Below, piece after piece: positions 42,574 through 51,199 of a stretch of DNA of 64,000 bases. Positions within the stretch are counted from its first letter, which is position 1, and the number at the start of each line of letters is the position of its first letter. This stretch comes from an uncultured Eubacteriales bacterium (GTDB lineage Bacteria > Bacillota > Clostridia > Lachnospirales > Lachnospiraceae), in assembly GCA_900314775.1 (NCBI GenBank), contig OMWM01000003.1, forward strand, positions 18,564 through 82,563, read 5' to 3'. The notes under the pieces are model-generated. The model was not told the DNA's origin and searched no databases. It saw only the letters and a program-made list of their open reading frames with translations. The position numbers and the translations under genes are program-made.

Positions 42574-43293
42574 ATGATCCGTAAAATTATTCACATAGAC
42601 GAAGAAAAATGCAATGGCTGCGGGCTGTGTGCCCATGCCTGCCACGAGGGCGCGATCGATATGGTAGATGGCAAGGCAAAGCTGGTCCGCGAAAATTTCT
42701 GCGACGGTTTCGGCGACTGCCTGCCGGAGTGCCCGACCGGTGCGATTACTTTCGAAGAGAGAGAGGCACCGGCTTACGATGAAAATGCGGTAAAAGAAAG
42801 CAAGAAGAAGAAAGAGGAGGAGAGAAAAATGGAAAACAGACCGGCCGGCGGATGCCCGGGTTCCCGTTTCATGCAGTTTGAGAGAAAAGAAGAGACCGGT
42901 GCGGCAGCGCCGGCGAAGGGCAGCGCGGTATCCCGCCTGCTGCAGTGGCCTGTGCAGATCAGGCTGATGCCTGTCAAGGCGCCGGTCTACGACGGCGCGA
43001 AGCTCCTGATCGCGGCGGACTGCACCGCCTATGCCTATGCCGGCATGCATGAGGATTTCATGAAGGGCAAGGTGACCGTCATCGGCTGTCCGAAACTGGA
43101 CCCGGTCGATTACAGCGAGAAGCTGACGCAGATCATTGCGCAGAATGATATCAAGAGCGTGACGATCGTTCGAATGGAAGTTCCGTGCTGCGGCGGCCTG
43201 CAGAAGGCGGCGGAGACAGCACTGAAAAACAGCGGCAAGTTTATTCCGTGGCAGGTGGTCACGATCTCCAGAAACGGGGAGATTCTCGACTGA
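42574..43293 (+). CDS. 4Fe-4S ferredoxin-type protein with a C-terminal cysteine domain
   Basis: The 239-residue protein starts with a two-cluster ferredoxin domain: IDEEKCNGCGLCAHACHEGA and the altered second cluster CDGFGDCLPECPTGAI, in which CxxxxC replaces part of the standard spacing. A K/E-rich linker (about residues 70-88) and a second domain follow with CPGSRFM, LLIAADCTAYAY, VTVIGCPKLD and VPCCGGLQKA, which could bind another metal. It is a redox partner of unknown substrate. AGAGGAGG precedes the ATG. Confidence 0.8.
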   Translation: MIRKIIHIDEEKCNGCGLCAHACHEGAIDMVDGKAKLVRENFCDGFGDCLPECPTGAITFEEREAPAYDENAVKESKKKKEEERKMENRPAGGCPGSRFMQFERKEETGAAAPAKGSAVSRLLQWPVQIRLMPVKAPVYDGAKLLIAADCTAYAYAGMHEDFMKGKVTVIGCPKLDPVDYSEKLTQIIAQNDIKSVTIVRMEVPCCGGLQKAAETALKNSGKFIPWQVVTISRNGEILD

Positions 43294-43304
43294 CCTGCAT
43301 ACAT

Positions 43305-43357
43305 AAAAAAATGCTCACGGGGCGCGGGTTTTGGCCGGCGCTGCCGTGAGCTTTTTT
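43305..43357. terminator. Bidirectional terminator
   Basis: GCTCACGG (43313-43320) pairs with CCGTGAGC (43344-43351) with further internal GC pairing, flanked by A7 on the left and T6 on the right. It lies between the convergent ferredoxin and AAA+ genes. Confidence 0.85.
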
Positions 43358-43363
43358 ATTTTT

Positions 43364-44857
43364 TCAGTCAATCAGATTGTTGATCATCTCCGCCGTATAG
43401 GTGACGGATTTTACGTGGTGTACTTCGATCTGATAGAGCGCGTTGGCCGCGATGTGCTCGGCCGCCTGCTCGAGATTGCGGATACCGCTTGTGCCTTCGT
43501 ATTTGCGGATGACGGCGTCAAGGCCCTCATCGGTGATGATGCATTCATTTTCCTGCATGCCCATGCGCTTTAATACCTTCGGCAGAGAGAACTGCATGAA
43601 AATGGTTTTCTTCTCCTCCGGCGTGTAATCCGGGATGTCGATGACGGCAAAACGGGACATCAGCGGCGCGCTGATCTGGCTCTTGTCGTTGGCCGTGGCA
43701 ATCGGATAGACGCCGACGGTCGGAATCGTGCATTCAATATAGTTGTCCGTGAAGCCGAGATTGTCGAGCAGTGTCAGCAGGACGTCGGCCGGATTGCCGC
43801 TGCCCTTGCCGGCATTGGCCTTGTCGAGCTCGTTGATGATGAAAACGAGGTTCGAGGTGCCGGCGTTGCTGAACGCTTCCATGATAATACCCGGTTTGGC
43901 GTTAGAGTAGATGCGGGAGCTGCCGGTGAGCTGCTCCGGATCGCTGATCGAGCTCATATCGAGCGTCGTCCACGGGAGACGGAGAATGCGGGCAACCGCA
44001 TAGGCAACCTGGGATTTGCCGGTGCCGGCAGGGCCGGCCAGCAGGAGACCGTAAGCCGGCAGCGTGTGCGTACGGTTGATCTGGATGATGGTCTCGATGA
44101 TACGCTGCTTGACCTTCTCCATGCCGTAGAGCTCTTCGTCGAGGATGCGTCTTGCCTCGGCGGGATCGATCGCTTCAAAATAATTATTTTTCCACTGGAT
44201 GTTCAGCATGATGGACAGCGCGCGCTGTGCATGGTGCCGCTCCTCCGCCGTGACTTCCTGCGAATGGGCGACGGCCAGGTTGCGGCGCGCCCAGAGGCGG
44301 ATGTTGTCCGGCAGCGTCTTGCCGGCGCAGTTCAGGAAATCGGTGATGCTCTGCAGGCTGGTCAGCTTCATATCATCGCCTTCCGGGTCCTCCTCGTCCT
44401 CATCCGGCACGGATTCCGGGTCCTCCGGCGCGTCGCTGGCGAGCAGCCGTTCGATCATGAACTGCAGGAAACCGTCATCGGCGGAAAGCTTGCCGACGCC
44501 GCCGAAGGCGATCTCGCGGATGCGGTAGACCTTGTAGCCGTCCTCGTCGTTGATGCCGGACAGGCGGACGTTGATGTGATTTTCACCGAGCCATTTCAGA
44601 AGGCTGACAAAACGCGCGTCGATCAGCAGGATGTCCGCGTTCTGGACACCGCCCTGCACGTCAAATTCAAAGGAAGTCCGCTTGATCGGGTTGGTGAAGC
44701 GGCCGACCGCGTGATGTTCCCATTTCCTTCTGCTGTTGTCCAGTACCAGGATCGGTTTTTCGGCAGAAGCGCTGTGCTCCGATGAACAGAAAATGCTGTA
44801 TGTCGGTTCCGCGCCCTGATGTCCGGGCTGCGGACTGTTAAAATCATAGACAGGCAT
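43364..44857 (-). CDS. Lon-like AAA+ ATPase without protease domain
   Basis: The 497-residue protein has an unassigned N-terminal domain (1-140), an acidic linker (142-162), a helical segment, and an AAA+ module from about 235. ELYGMEKVKQRIIETI, Walker A GPAGTGKS (275-282), GSSRIYSNAKPGIIMEAF and PIATANDKSQISAPLMSRF follow Lon step by step, but the S16 protease domain is missing. Walker B reads VFIINELDKA, with N342 where Lon has the metal-binding Asp; the catalytic Glu remains. It may bind ATP with little hydrolysis, or act as a remodelling factor. Partner and substrate are unknown. It is monocistronic. Confidence 0.82.
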   Translation of the reverse strand: MPVYDFNSPQPGHQGAEPTYSIFCSSEHSASAEKPILVLDNSRRKWEHHAVGRFTNPIKRTSFEFDVQGGVQNADILLIDARFVSLLKWLGENHINVRLSGINDEDGYKVYRIREIAFGGVGKLSADDGFLQFMIERLLASDAPEDPESVPDEDEEDPEGDDMKLTSLQSITDFLNCAGKTLPDNIRLWARRNLAVAHSQEVTAEERHHAQRALSIMLNIQWKNNYFEAIDPAEARRILDEELYGMEKVKQRIIETIIQINRTHTLPAYGLLLAGPAGTGKSQVAYAVARILRLPWTTLDMSSISDPEQLTGSSRIYSNAKPGIIMEAFSNAGTSNLVFIINELDKANAGKGSGNPADVLLTLLDNLGFTDNYIECTIPTVGVYPIATANDKSQISAPLMSRFAVIDIPDYTPEEKKTIFMQFSLPKVLKRMGMQENECIITDEGLDAVIRKYEGTSGIRNLEQAAEHIAANALYQIEVHHVKSVTYTAEMINNLID

Positions 44858-44899
44858 AAAAATTCTCCTTATGATGAATATTTATTCAGTATGATAGTT

Positions 44900-44928
44900 A
44901 TTTTATATTAACCGCGGCGGCAAATCAA
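44900..44928 (-). promoter_or_regulatory. Promoter of the AAA+ gene
   Basis: On the minus strand TTGATT (44923-44928) and TAAAAT (44900-44905) lie 17 bases apart, about 43 bases before the ATG at 44857. Confidence 0.55.
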
Positions 44929-45017
44929 GCCTGCAGGCTTATATATAATGAATTTTCCGGTAAGCACACCCGCTCACTAATAGCCTGAGATTATAACGCA
45001 CGATAAAATTATAGGAT

Positions 45018-45090
45018 TTTACAAATTCATACTGCGGTAGTATAGTATCAGTAAATCGAAAACAACCTACTAAACCAATAGGAATAGAGT
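45018..45090 (+). promoter_or_regulatory. Promoter and CymR-like element of the sulfhydrylase gene
   Basis: TTTACA (45018-45023) and TATAGT (45041-45046) are 17 bases apart. Downstream, ACTAAACCAATAGGAATAG (45069-45087) resembles, on the opposite strand, the ATTCCTATTGG core of Rrf2/CymR sulfur-repressor boxes, placed to block elongation or initiation. No S-box, T-box or SAM riboswitch structure was seen in the remaining 250-base gap, which otherwise only holds the divergent AAA+ promoter. Confidence 0.45.
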
Positions 45091-45110
45091 AAATAACAGG
45101 AGGATTTGTG

Positions 45111-46409
45111 ATGAGTGAATTACAGGACAGAAAATTAAAGTTTGAGACACTGGCACTTCATGTAGGACAGGAGCATGCAGACCCGGTTACCGATGCAAGA
45201 GCGGTTCCGATCTATCAGACTTCATCTTACGTATTTCATAACAGTGACCACGGCGAAGCAAGATTTGCACTGAAGGATGCCGGCAATATTTACGGGCGCC
45301 TCACAAATCCGACAGAAGATGTATTTGAAAAGAGAATCGCCGCACTCGAAGGCGGCGTGGCAGCACTGGCCGTTGCCTCCGGCGCTGCAGCCGTGACCTA
45401 CGCGTTCAAGGCCGTAGCCAAGGCAGGCGACCACATCGTATCCGCGAAAAATATTTACGGCGGCACCTACAACCTGCTCGCCCACACACTGCCGGAATAC
45501 GGCGTGACCGCAGCGTTTGTCGATCCTTATGATCTCGATGCAGCGGAGAAAGCCATCCAGGACAACACCAAGGCCCTCTATATTGAATCTCTCGGCAATC
45601 CGAACAGCGAAGTCGTCGACGTGGAAGGCTGGGCAAAGCTAGCGCACAAGCATGGACTGCCGCTCATCGTGGACAATACCTTTGCGACACCGTATCTGCT
45701 TCGCCCGATTGAGTACGGCGCAGACATCGTAGTGCATTCAGCCACCAAGTTCATCGGCGGCCACGGCACAACCATCGGCGGCGTGATCGTCGACGCCGGA
45801 AAATTTGATTATTCCACCGGCAAATGGCCATGGCTTTCCGAGCCGAACCCGTCTTATCACGGACTCGTATTTGCCAAAGATACGGCACCGGCTGTCATCG
45901 CCACTTACCTGCGTGCCATCATTCTCCGTGATGAGGGCGCAACCCTTTCCCCGATTCACAGCTGGATTTTCCTGCAGGGCCTCGAGACACTGAGCCTTCG
46001 TGTTGAGCGCCAGGTTGAAAACGCGCTGAAGGTTGTTCAGTACCTGCAGACAAAACCGGAAGTTGAGTATATCAGCCATCCGTCGGTTTCCAAAGACCCG
46101 CAGCAGCAGGCCCTTTATAAGAAGTATTATCCAAACGGCGGCGGTTCCATCTTCACCTTCGATCTGAAGGGCGATGCACGCCATGCCAAGGATTTCATCG
46201 ACCATCTGAAGCTGTTCTCACTTCTGGCCAACGTAGCCGATGTCAAGTCACTTGTCATTCACCCGGCATCAACCACACATTCCGAGTGCAGTGAGCAGGA
46301 ACTGCTGGATCAGGGCATCCGTCAGAATACGATCCGTCTGTCCATCGGCACCGAGCATATCGACGATATCATTGCGGATCTCGAGGAAGCCTTCCTGGCA
46401 GTAAAATAA
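45111..46409 (+). CDS. O-acetylhomoserine sulfhydrylase (aminocarboxypropyltransferase)
   Basis: The 432-residue PLP enzyme makes homocysteine from O-acetylhomoserine and sulfide (or thiols). The Cys/Met metabolism family signature is visible: [40 protein letters not shown], and the PLP lysine in [19 protein letters not shown]. The length, longer than cystathionine enzymes by about 40 residues, fits the OAH/OAS sulfhydrylase group. AGGAGG stands 7 bases before the ATG at 45111; a GTG at 45108 is adjacent. It has its own promoter and terminator. Confidence 0.92.
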   Translation: MSELQDRKLKFETLALHVGQEHADPVTDARAVPIYQTSSYVFHNSDHGEARFALKDAGNIYGRLTNPTEDVFEKRIAALEGGVAALAVASGAAAVTYAFKAVAKAGDHIVSAKNIYGGTYNLLAHTLPEYGVTAAFVDPYDLDAAEKAIQDNTKALYIESLGNPNSEVVDVEGWAKLAHKHGLPLIVDNTFATPYLLRPIEYGADIVVHSATKFIGGHGTTIGGVIVDAGKFDYSTGKWPWLSEPNPSYHGLVFAKDTAPAVIATYLRAIILRDEGATLSPIHSWIFLQGLETLSLRVERQVENALKVVQYLQTKPEVEYISHPSVSKDPQQQALYKKYYPNGGGSIFTFDLKGDARHAKDFIDHLKLFSLLANVADVKSLVIHPASTTHSECSEQELLDQGIRQNTIRLSIGTEHIDDIIADLEEAFLAVK

Positions 46410-46451
46410 TAACAGAAGATCTCCTTTACCATAGTTTGCAGACTGTTGTCG

Positions 46452-46484
46452 CTCTCCGGCTTACGTAAGCCGGAGGGCATTTTT
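46452..46484 (+). terminator. Terminator of the sulfhydrylase gene
   Basis: CTCCGGCTTACGTAAGCCGGAG (46454-46475) is a perfect 11-bp palindrome followed by GGCATTTTT. Confidence 0.8.
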
Positions 46485-46512
46485 CATGCCGCGAAAAAAA
46501 AATTTAAAAAAA

Positions 46513-46555
46513 TTAGCACTCACCTATTGACAGTGCTAACAAAGCATGTTATATT
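46513..46555 (+). promoter_or_regulatory. CIRCE operator overlapping the hsp20 promoter
   Basis: TTAGCACTC-N9-CAGTGCTAA (46513-46539) matches the HrcA-binding CIRCE consensus with one base changed. It covers TTGACA (46527-46532), which is 17 bases from TATATT (46550-46555). HrcA should therefore repress both Hsp20 genes until heat stress. Confidence 0.9.
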
Positions 46556-46662
46556 ACAGATAGAACAAAGGAAACAGAGATTGAAAGTTGAATCTGTTCA
46601 CACCGTTTCCGGAAGTTCGATTCAGATATTTGATGACAATGTTCATTTAAGGAGGAATAGAT

Positions 46663-47094
46663 ATGTTAATGCCTACGATTTTCGGAACAAACTTATTTGA
46701 TGATTTCTTTGATGACTTTATGATGCCGCAGACGACAAAGGATTTTTACAGCAACTCCCTTATGAGAACAGATATTAAGGAACATGATGACAGCTATGAA
46801 CTCGATATCGATCTTCCGGGCTATGCGAAAGAGGATATCAAGGCACAGCTGAAGGACGGCTACCTGACCGTAAGTGCTTCTAAGAAGGAGAACAAGGATC
46901 AGAAGAATGAGGAAGGCCAGTATATCCGCAGAGAACGCTACGCCGGCTCGATGAGCAGAAGCTACTACGTCGGCAAGGACCTCGATGAGAAGGATGTACA
47001 TGCGAAGTTCGAGGATGGTATCCTGAAGCTCACCTTCCCGAAGGAAAAACCGGCACAGGTAGAAGAGCAGAATGTAATTTCAATTGAAGGATAA
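46663..47094 (+). CDS. Hsp20/alpha-crystallin small heat-shock protein, first copy
   Basis: The 143-residue chaperone binds unfolding proteins without ATP. It has an F/D-rich N-terminal arm, then the alpha-crystallin domain from SYELDIDLPGYAKEDIKAQL through YIRRERYAGSMSRSYYVGKD to the ending DGILKLTFPKEKPA. The I-x-I-like tail is VISIEG. AAGGAGG lies before the ATG. It is the first gene after the CIRCE promoter with an untranslated leader of about 100 bases. Confidence 0.93.
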   Translation: MLMPTIFGTNLFDDFFDDFMMPQTTKDFYSNSLMRTDIKEHDDSYELDIDLPGYAKEDIKAQLKDGYLTVSASKKENKDQKNEEGQYIRRERYAGSMSRSYYVGKDLDEKDVHAKFEDGILKLTFPKEKPAQVEEQNVISIEG

Positions 47095-47165
47095 TGACGG
47101 CAGCCCCGCGATGGGGCGGGGCAGTCTGATGAATAGATGAATATAAGGATAAGGAGGAACAGATT

Positions 47166-47594
47166 ATGTTAATGCCTAGTATTTTTGATGGAAGTCTCGT
47201 TGACGATTTCTTTGATAATTTTGCAATGCCGAAGAATGAAAACAATTTCTATAATGGTTCACTTATGAGAACTGATATCAAACAGACAGATACCAGCTAT
47301 GAGCTTGATATCGACCTTCCTGGCATGAAGAAGGATGATGTCAGAATCGAACTGAAGGATGGCTATCTGACAGTAACTGCCTCCAGAGATGAGAATAAGG
47401 ACCAGAAGGATGAAAAGGGCAGATATATCCGCAGAGAACGTTATGCGGGCAAGGCTGAGAGAAGCTACTATGTAGGCAGCAATCTCACGCAGGAAGATGT
47501 CCATGCGAAGTTTGAAAACGGTATTCTGAAGATTTCCTTCCCGAAGGAAAAACCGGCTAAGGCAGAAGAAGAGAAGTTTATCACCATTGAATGA
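47166..47594 (+). CDS. Hsp20/alpha-crystallin small heat-shock protein, second copy
   Basis: The 142-residue protein is a clear paralogue of the gene before it, sharing the start MLMPSIFDGSLVDDFFDNF (MLMPTIFGTNLFDDFFDDF in the first copy) and DLPGMKKDDVRIELKDGYLT, YIRRERYAGKAERSYYVG and NGILKISFPKEKPAKAEE. The two lie 71 bases apart with a short GC-rich hairpin between (47104-47123) that lacks a T run, so read-through from the CIRCE promoter is expected. It looks like a tandem duplication, perhaps with hetero-oligomers. AAGGAGG precedes the ATG. Confidence 0.93.
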   Translation: MLMPSIFDGSLVDDFFDNFAMPKNENNFYNGSLMRTDIKQTDTSYELDIDLPGMKKDDVRIELKDGYLTVTASRDENKDQKDEKGRYIRRERYAGKAERSYYVGSNLTQEDVHAKFENGILKISFPKEKPAKAEEEKFITIE

Positions 47595-47664
47595 TAAACC
47601 GATGAACTGTAATAATGTATCCTGTCATGATAAATAAAGAACCTCTCTATATGTAACGGAAAGA

Positions 47665-47702
47665 GTCCTGATCCGAAGAAGCGCGGGTCAGGGCTTTTTT
47701 TG
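47665..47702 (+). terminator. Terminator of the hsp20 operon
   Basis: GTCCTGATCC pairs with GGGTCAGGGC around a ten-base loop, followed by seven T. Confidence 0.8.
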
Positions 47703-47740
47703 CCGTTCGCCGCCGGATATTCAATGTAAATTGTATACAA

Positions 47741-47867
47741 TTAACATGGATTAACGCCAAGTTAACACGGACAGGATTTATCTGTTAACAAATCAGCATG
47801 TACACTAAAAACAGGACAGGCAGGTAAATCATATGTATACGGCAGATGATGAGGGCAGGTGCCGTAT
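47741..47867 (+). promoter_or_regulatory. Pho-box-like repeats and leader hairpin before the response regulator
   Basis: TTAACA (47741), TTAACG (47751), TTAACA (47762) and TTAACA (47785) follow at about one helical turn or two, as in PhoP boxes of Bacillus. Further on, ATACGGCA (47837-47844) pairs with TGCCGTAT (47860-47867), making an 8-bp hairpin in the leader. The rest of the 350-base gap shows no gene apart from the hsp20 terminator. Confidence 0.6.
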
Positions 47868-47946
47868 GGCATAAATGCTTGCACTTGAACTTTCCATGTC
47901 CTATTATATTTAAAGAGATTGAAAGAAAAATCTGGAGGTGCTTGTT

Positions 47947-48627
47947 TTGATATACATTCTTGAGGATGACGATAACATACGAAAGCTGGTACGCTACGCC
48001 CTGATCCGCGAGGGATATGAAGTCGAGGACTTTGCGGAGCCATCGTCTTTTCACAAAGCCATGGCGAACAAACAGCCGGAGCTTGTTATTCTTGATCTCA
48101 TGCTGCCGGAGGAAGACGGCCTGACGATTCTCAGCAATCTCCGGGCGGAGGAGCCGACAAGGCGTCTGCCGATTATTATCCTGACGGCGAAGGACAGCGA
48201 ATTCGATAAGGCAAACGGCCTGGACAAAGGCGCGGACGATTATATTTCCAAACCGTTCGGCATCGTCGAGCTGATGTCGAGAGTCAAGGCGGTTCTGCGG
48301 CGTGCGGGCTGGACAGAGAATAATCCGAAGGGCGTCTACGAGGTCGGACAGCTTTTTGTCAATCCGGACAAGCATATTATCCGGGTTGACGGTGAGGATG
48401 TCTATCTGTCCTACAAGGAATACTATCTGCTGATGACGCTTCTCGAGGCAGACGGCAGTGTCGTTCCGCGTGAGGAACTGCTCTCGAGAGTGTGGGGCGA
48501 GTATTACGGAGAATCCAGAACGCTGGATGTCCATATCCGTAAGCTGCGCAAGAAACTCGGCACGGCCGGCAAATACATTCAAACGATCAAGGGCATCGGC
48601 TATAAACTTGGTGTGGTAAATGAATAA
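47947..48627 (+). CDS. OmpR/PhoB-family response regulator (PhoP-like)
   Basis: The 226-residue protein has a receiver domain (IYILEDDDNIRKLVRYAL, phospho-acceptor Asp in VILDLMLPEEDG, T in ILTAKD, K in YISKPFG) and a C-terminal winged helix with YKEYYLLMTLLEADGSVVPR and the recognition helix ESRTLDVHIRKLRKKLG. It starts with TTG at 47947, with GGAGG 8 bases upstream; a GTG at 47938 is possible. The kinase gene overlaps its end by eight bases. The TTAACA repeats upstream suggest autoregulation by phosphate limitation. Confidence 0.9.
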   Translation: MIYILEDDDNIRKLVRYALIREGYEVEDFAEPSSFHKAMANKQPELVILDLMLPEEDGLTILSNLRAEEPTRRLPIIILTAKDSEFDKANGLDKGADDYISKPFGIVELMSRVKAVLRRAGWTENNPKGVYEVGQLFVNPDKHIIRVDGEDVYLSYKEYYLLMTLLEADGSVVPREELLSRVWGEYYGESRTLDVHIRKLRKKLGTAGKYIQTIKGIGYKLGVVNE

Positions 48628-50296
48628 GAAGATATTCAAGAACATATTTCTATCCTCTATCATCATATTTATCTGCAGTCTGGTTGTCATTACCGGGCTG
48701 CTTTTCCATATGCTGAAAGAGCAGACCTTCCGTCAGCTGAAGGCGGAGACGGAAGATGCGGCAGAGCTTCTGGAGCAGGACGGAGAAAGCCAGATAGGAG
48801 ATGTTATCGTTGGCGAACACCGTGTGACGCTGATTCAGTCGGACGGTACAGTCCTTTATGATAACAGAAAAGATCCTTCCGAGATGGAAAATCACATTAA
48901 CCGCGAAGAGGTGCAGGAAGCCCTCAGCAGCGGCGAGGGCACCAGTACGCGCCGTTCGTCCACCCTGGGCATGGATACGGTTTACTATGCAATCAGGCTG
49001 GATGACGGCAATGTGCTGCGTATTTCGACGGCGCGGTATTCCATCGGCAATCTGGTCAGCGAGCTGGCGGTTCCATCTATATTTATTATTTGCGGCATTG
49101 TCCTGCTTGCCTATTTCATTTCCAGGCGGGCATCCCGCAGGATCATCGAACCGATCAACAGCATCGATCTCGACAATCCGAAGGAGAGCAGAACATATCC
49201 GGAGCTGCAGCCGCTGCTGGACAAGCTCGATGAGCAGCAGGAGAGTCTGCAGGCGCAGATTCTTTCGGCAAGGCAGAAACAGAAGGAATTCAGCCTGCTC
49301 ACCGAAAATATGTCCGAGGGTTTTGTGGTGATCGACCGCGATACCAATATTCTGTCGTATAACCAGGCTGCGCTAGATATCCTGAACCCGCAGTCACTGC
49401 CGTCGGGCAGTGTGCTGAGGCTGAACGGGACGGATCAGTTCAGTATGGTGATCACGGGTTCGCTCAAGGGCGAGCGCACGGAACAGGTGCTCGAGCATGA
49501 TGACAGAAAGCTGCGTATTATCGCCAATCCTGTCTTTGAGGATGACCGGGTGATCGGTTCGGTCGTGATTATTTATGATGTCACCGAGTATGAGAAGCGG
49601 GAGGCATATCGGCGCGAATTTACCGCAAATGTTTCCCATGAGCTCAAGACACCGCTGACCTCCATTTCCGGTTTCGCCGAGCTCATGAAGGACGGGTCGC
49701 TGCCGGCCGATGTCGTCCGCGATTTCGCCGAGACGATCTACAGCGAGGCAAGACGGCTGATTGAGCTGGTCAATGATATAATCAAGATTTCTTCCTTTGA
49801 TGATGATTCGCAGATGTATGAATGGGAGAAGATCGACCTGTATGAGGAAGCGGAGTATGTCGTCAAAAAGCTTAAGAAGCACGCGAAGGACCACGATGTC
49901 AGACTTTCGCTGGAAGGCGAACATGCGGTGATACCGGGCGTGCGCCAGGTCATTTTCGAGGTGATTTACAATCTCTGCGACAATGCCATCAAGTACAACA
50001 GGAAAAACGGCAAGGTAGATGTGTCTGTGAAGCAGGATGCGGATACGGCGACGCTGACCGTGTCGGATACCGGCATCGGCATTCCGCAGAAGGATCTGAA
50101 GCGGATTTTCGAGCGGTTCTACCGGGTGGACAAGAGTCATTCCAAATCCGTCGGCGGTACGGGGCTCGGCCTTTCGATTGTCAAGCACGCGGCGCTGCTG
50201 CACGACGCAAAGGTGAACGTGCAGAGCCGGCTCGGAGAGGGAACCGTGATGACGGTCGTTTTCAAAAAGAATACAGCCAAGAAGCTGGCAGAGTAA
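48620..50296 (+). CDS. PhoR-like sensor histidine kinase
   Basis: The 558-residue kinase has a first membrane helix (about residues 8-29), an extracellular domain, a second helix (about 152-174), a HAMP-less linker, a PAS domain (LLTENMSEGFVVIDRDTNIL), and the HisKA box FTANVSHELKTPLTSISGFA with the phospho-His. The ATPase domain carries N-box NLCDNAIKYNRKNG, G1 DTGIGIPQ, F-box ERFYRVDKSHSKS and G2 GGTGLGLSI. The layout matches PhoR. It pairs with the response regulator it overlaps and ends at a terminator. Confidence 0.9.
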   Translation: MNKKIFKNIFLSSIIIFICSLVVITGLLFHMLKEQTFRQLKAETEDAAELLEQDGESQIGDVIVGEHRVTLIQSDGTVLYDNRKDPSEMENHINREEVQEALSSGEGTSTRRSSTLGMDTVYYAIRLDDGNVLRISTARYSIGNLVSELAVPSIFIICGIVLLAYFISRRASRRIIEPINSIDLDNPKESRTYPELQPLLDKLDEQQESLQAQILSARQKQKEFSLLTENMSEGFVVIDRDTNILSYNQAALDILNPQSLPSGSVLRLNGTDQFSMVITGSLKGERTEQVLEHDDRKLRIIANPVFEDDRVIGSVVIIYDVTEYEKREAYRREFTANVSHELKTPLTSISGFAELMKDGSLPADVVRDFAETIYSEARRLIELVNDIIKISSFDDDSQMYEWEKIDLYEEAEYVVKKLKKHAKDHDVRLSLEGEHAVIPGVRQVIFEVIYNLCDNAIKYNRKNGKVDVSVKQDADTATLTVSDTGIGIPQKDLKRIFERFYRVDKSHSKSVGGTGLGLSIVKHAALLHDAKVNVQSRLGEGTVMTVVFKKNTAKKLAE

Positions 50297-50304
50297 CATA
50301 AAAT

Positions 50305-50334
50305 CCGGTGTGTCGCGGCGATGCACCGGTTTTT
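50305..50334 (+). terminator. Terminator of the two-component operon
   Basis: CCGGTGTGTC pairs with GATGCACCGG and is followed by five T. Confidence 0.75.
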
Positions 50335-50433
50335 CATGTCCTGAAGGAATTTATCAGGAAAATGGGCGTCTCGTACTGCCCCCGTTGCGTGAGTATGATA
50401 TAATTATATATTATTATACAAGGCGGAATTGCT

Positions 50434-51195
50434 ATGGATGCTTATTTTGATTTTACAGGACTTTATGACCGGAACAGAGATACCCTCCTGCCGGGTGCGG
50501 AATACGTCAGTTTCCGCGACCTGAAAGAGACGGATCTGTACTGCAGCGATGAAGCGAAGGCAGAGATACGGAGACGTATCGCCGGTGTATCACCTTCCGG
50601 TGTACATTTTATCGACTCCGGAAATTTCCATTATATGACCATGTTTATGACGGAGAAGATCGACCAGCCGTACGGCCTCGTCGTATTCGATCATCACACG
50701 GATATGAAGCCGGCGGCGTTCGGCGGCATGCTCAGCTGCGGAAGCTGGATTCTCAACACGCTGAAGGAACAGGAGAATCTGATGAAGGTGGTTCTGATCG
50801 GACCGCCGGAGAAGGCGCGGCAGACGATTCCGCAGGAGATGCGCGACCGGATCGTATTTATCAATGAAGAAGTCATGCGCGGCAAGTACAACAGCGGGAA
50901 TGACGATTTCTGGGCGAAGGTATATGAGAATACGAGCGGAAAGAATCTCTATTTTTCCCTGGATCTGGATATTCTGGACCGCCGGTATGCGGTCACGGAC
51001 TGGGATCAGGGGACGGTCAGCCTGCGTGTGCTTTGCCGGCAGACGGAGATTCTGATGAAGAACAGCCATGTGCTTGGCGCCGATATCTGCGGCGGCCTGA
51101 AGAGCCCGGAGAGCGGTGACGCGCAGACGGCAGACACGCTGAATCTGCAGACGGCGGCGCAGCTGTATGAACAGATTCATCCTTTCCTGGAGTAA
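50434..51195 (+). CDS. Arginase/agmatinase/deacetylase-fold (ureohydrolase) protein
   Basis: The 253-residue protein shows the ureohydrolase metal motifs: SGNFHYMT, the D-x-H-x-D-like VVFDHHTDMK, and SLDLDILDRRYAV (arginase S-x-D-x-D). Sequence between motifs is unlike typical arginase or agmatinase, and it is shorter by about 40 residues, so the substrate may be another guanidino or formimino compound. TTGCGT and TATTAT 18 bases apart (about 50390-50418) may be its promoter. endonuclease III follows after four bases, so they are co-transcribed. Confidence 0.82.
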   Translation: MDAYFDFTGLYDRNRDTLLPGAEYVSFRDLKETDLYCSDEAKAEIRRRIAGVSPSGVHFIDSGNFHYMTMFMTEKIDQPYGLVVFDHHTDMKPAAFGGMLSCGSWILNTLKEQENLMKVVLIGPPEKARQTIPQEMRDRIVFINEEVMRGKYNSGNDDFWAKVYENTSGKNLYFSLDLDILDRRYAVTDWDQGTVSLRVLCRQTEILMKNSHVLGADICGGLKSPESGDAQTADTLNLQTAAQLYEQIHPFLE

Positions 51196-51199
51196 GACG

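Noticed and set aside
44858..45110. Riboswitch in front of the sulfhydrylase
   Set aside because: I found no SAM, S-box or T-box core; the gap is accounted for by two divergent promoters and a possible repressor site.
46446..46700. Short frame upstream of the first hsp20
   Set aside because: It crosses the terminator, the CIRCE element and the promoter, so it cannot be a normal gene.
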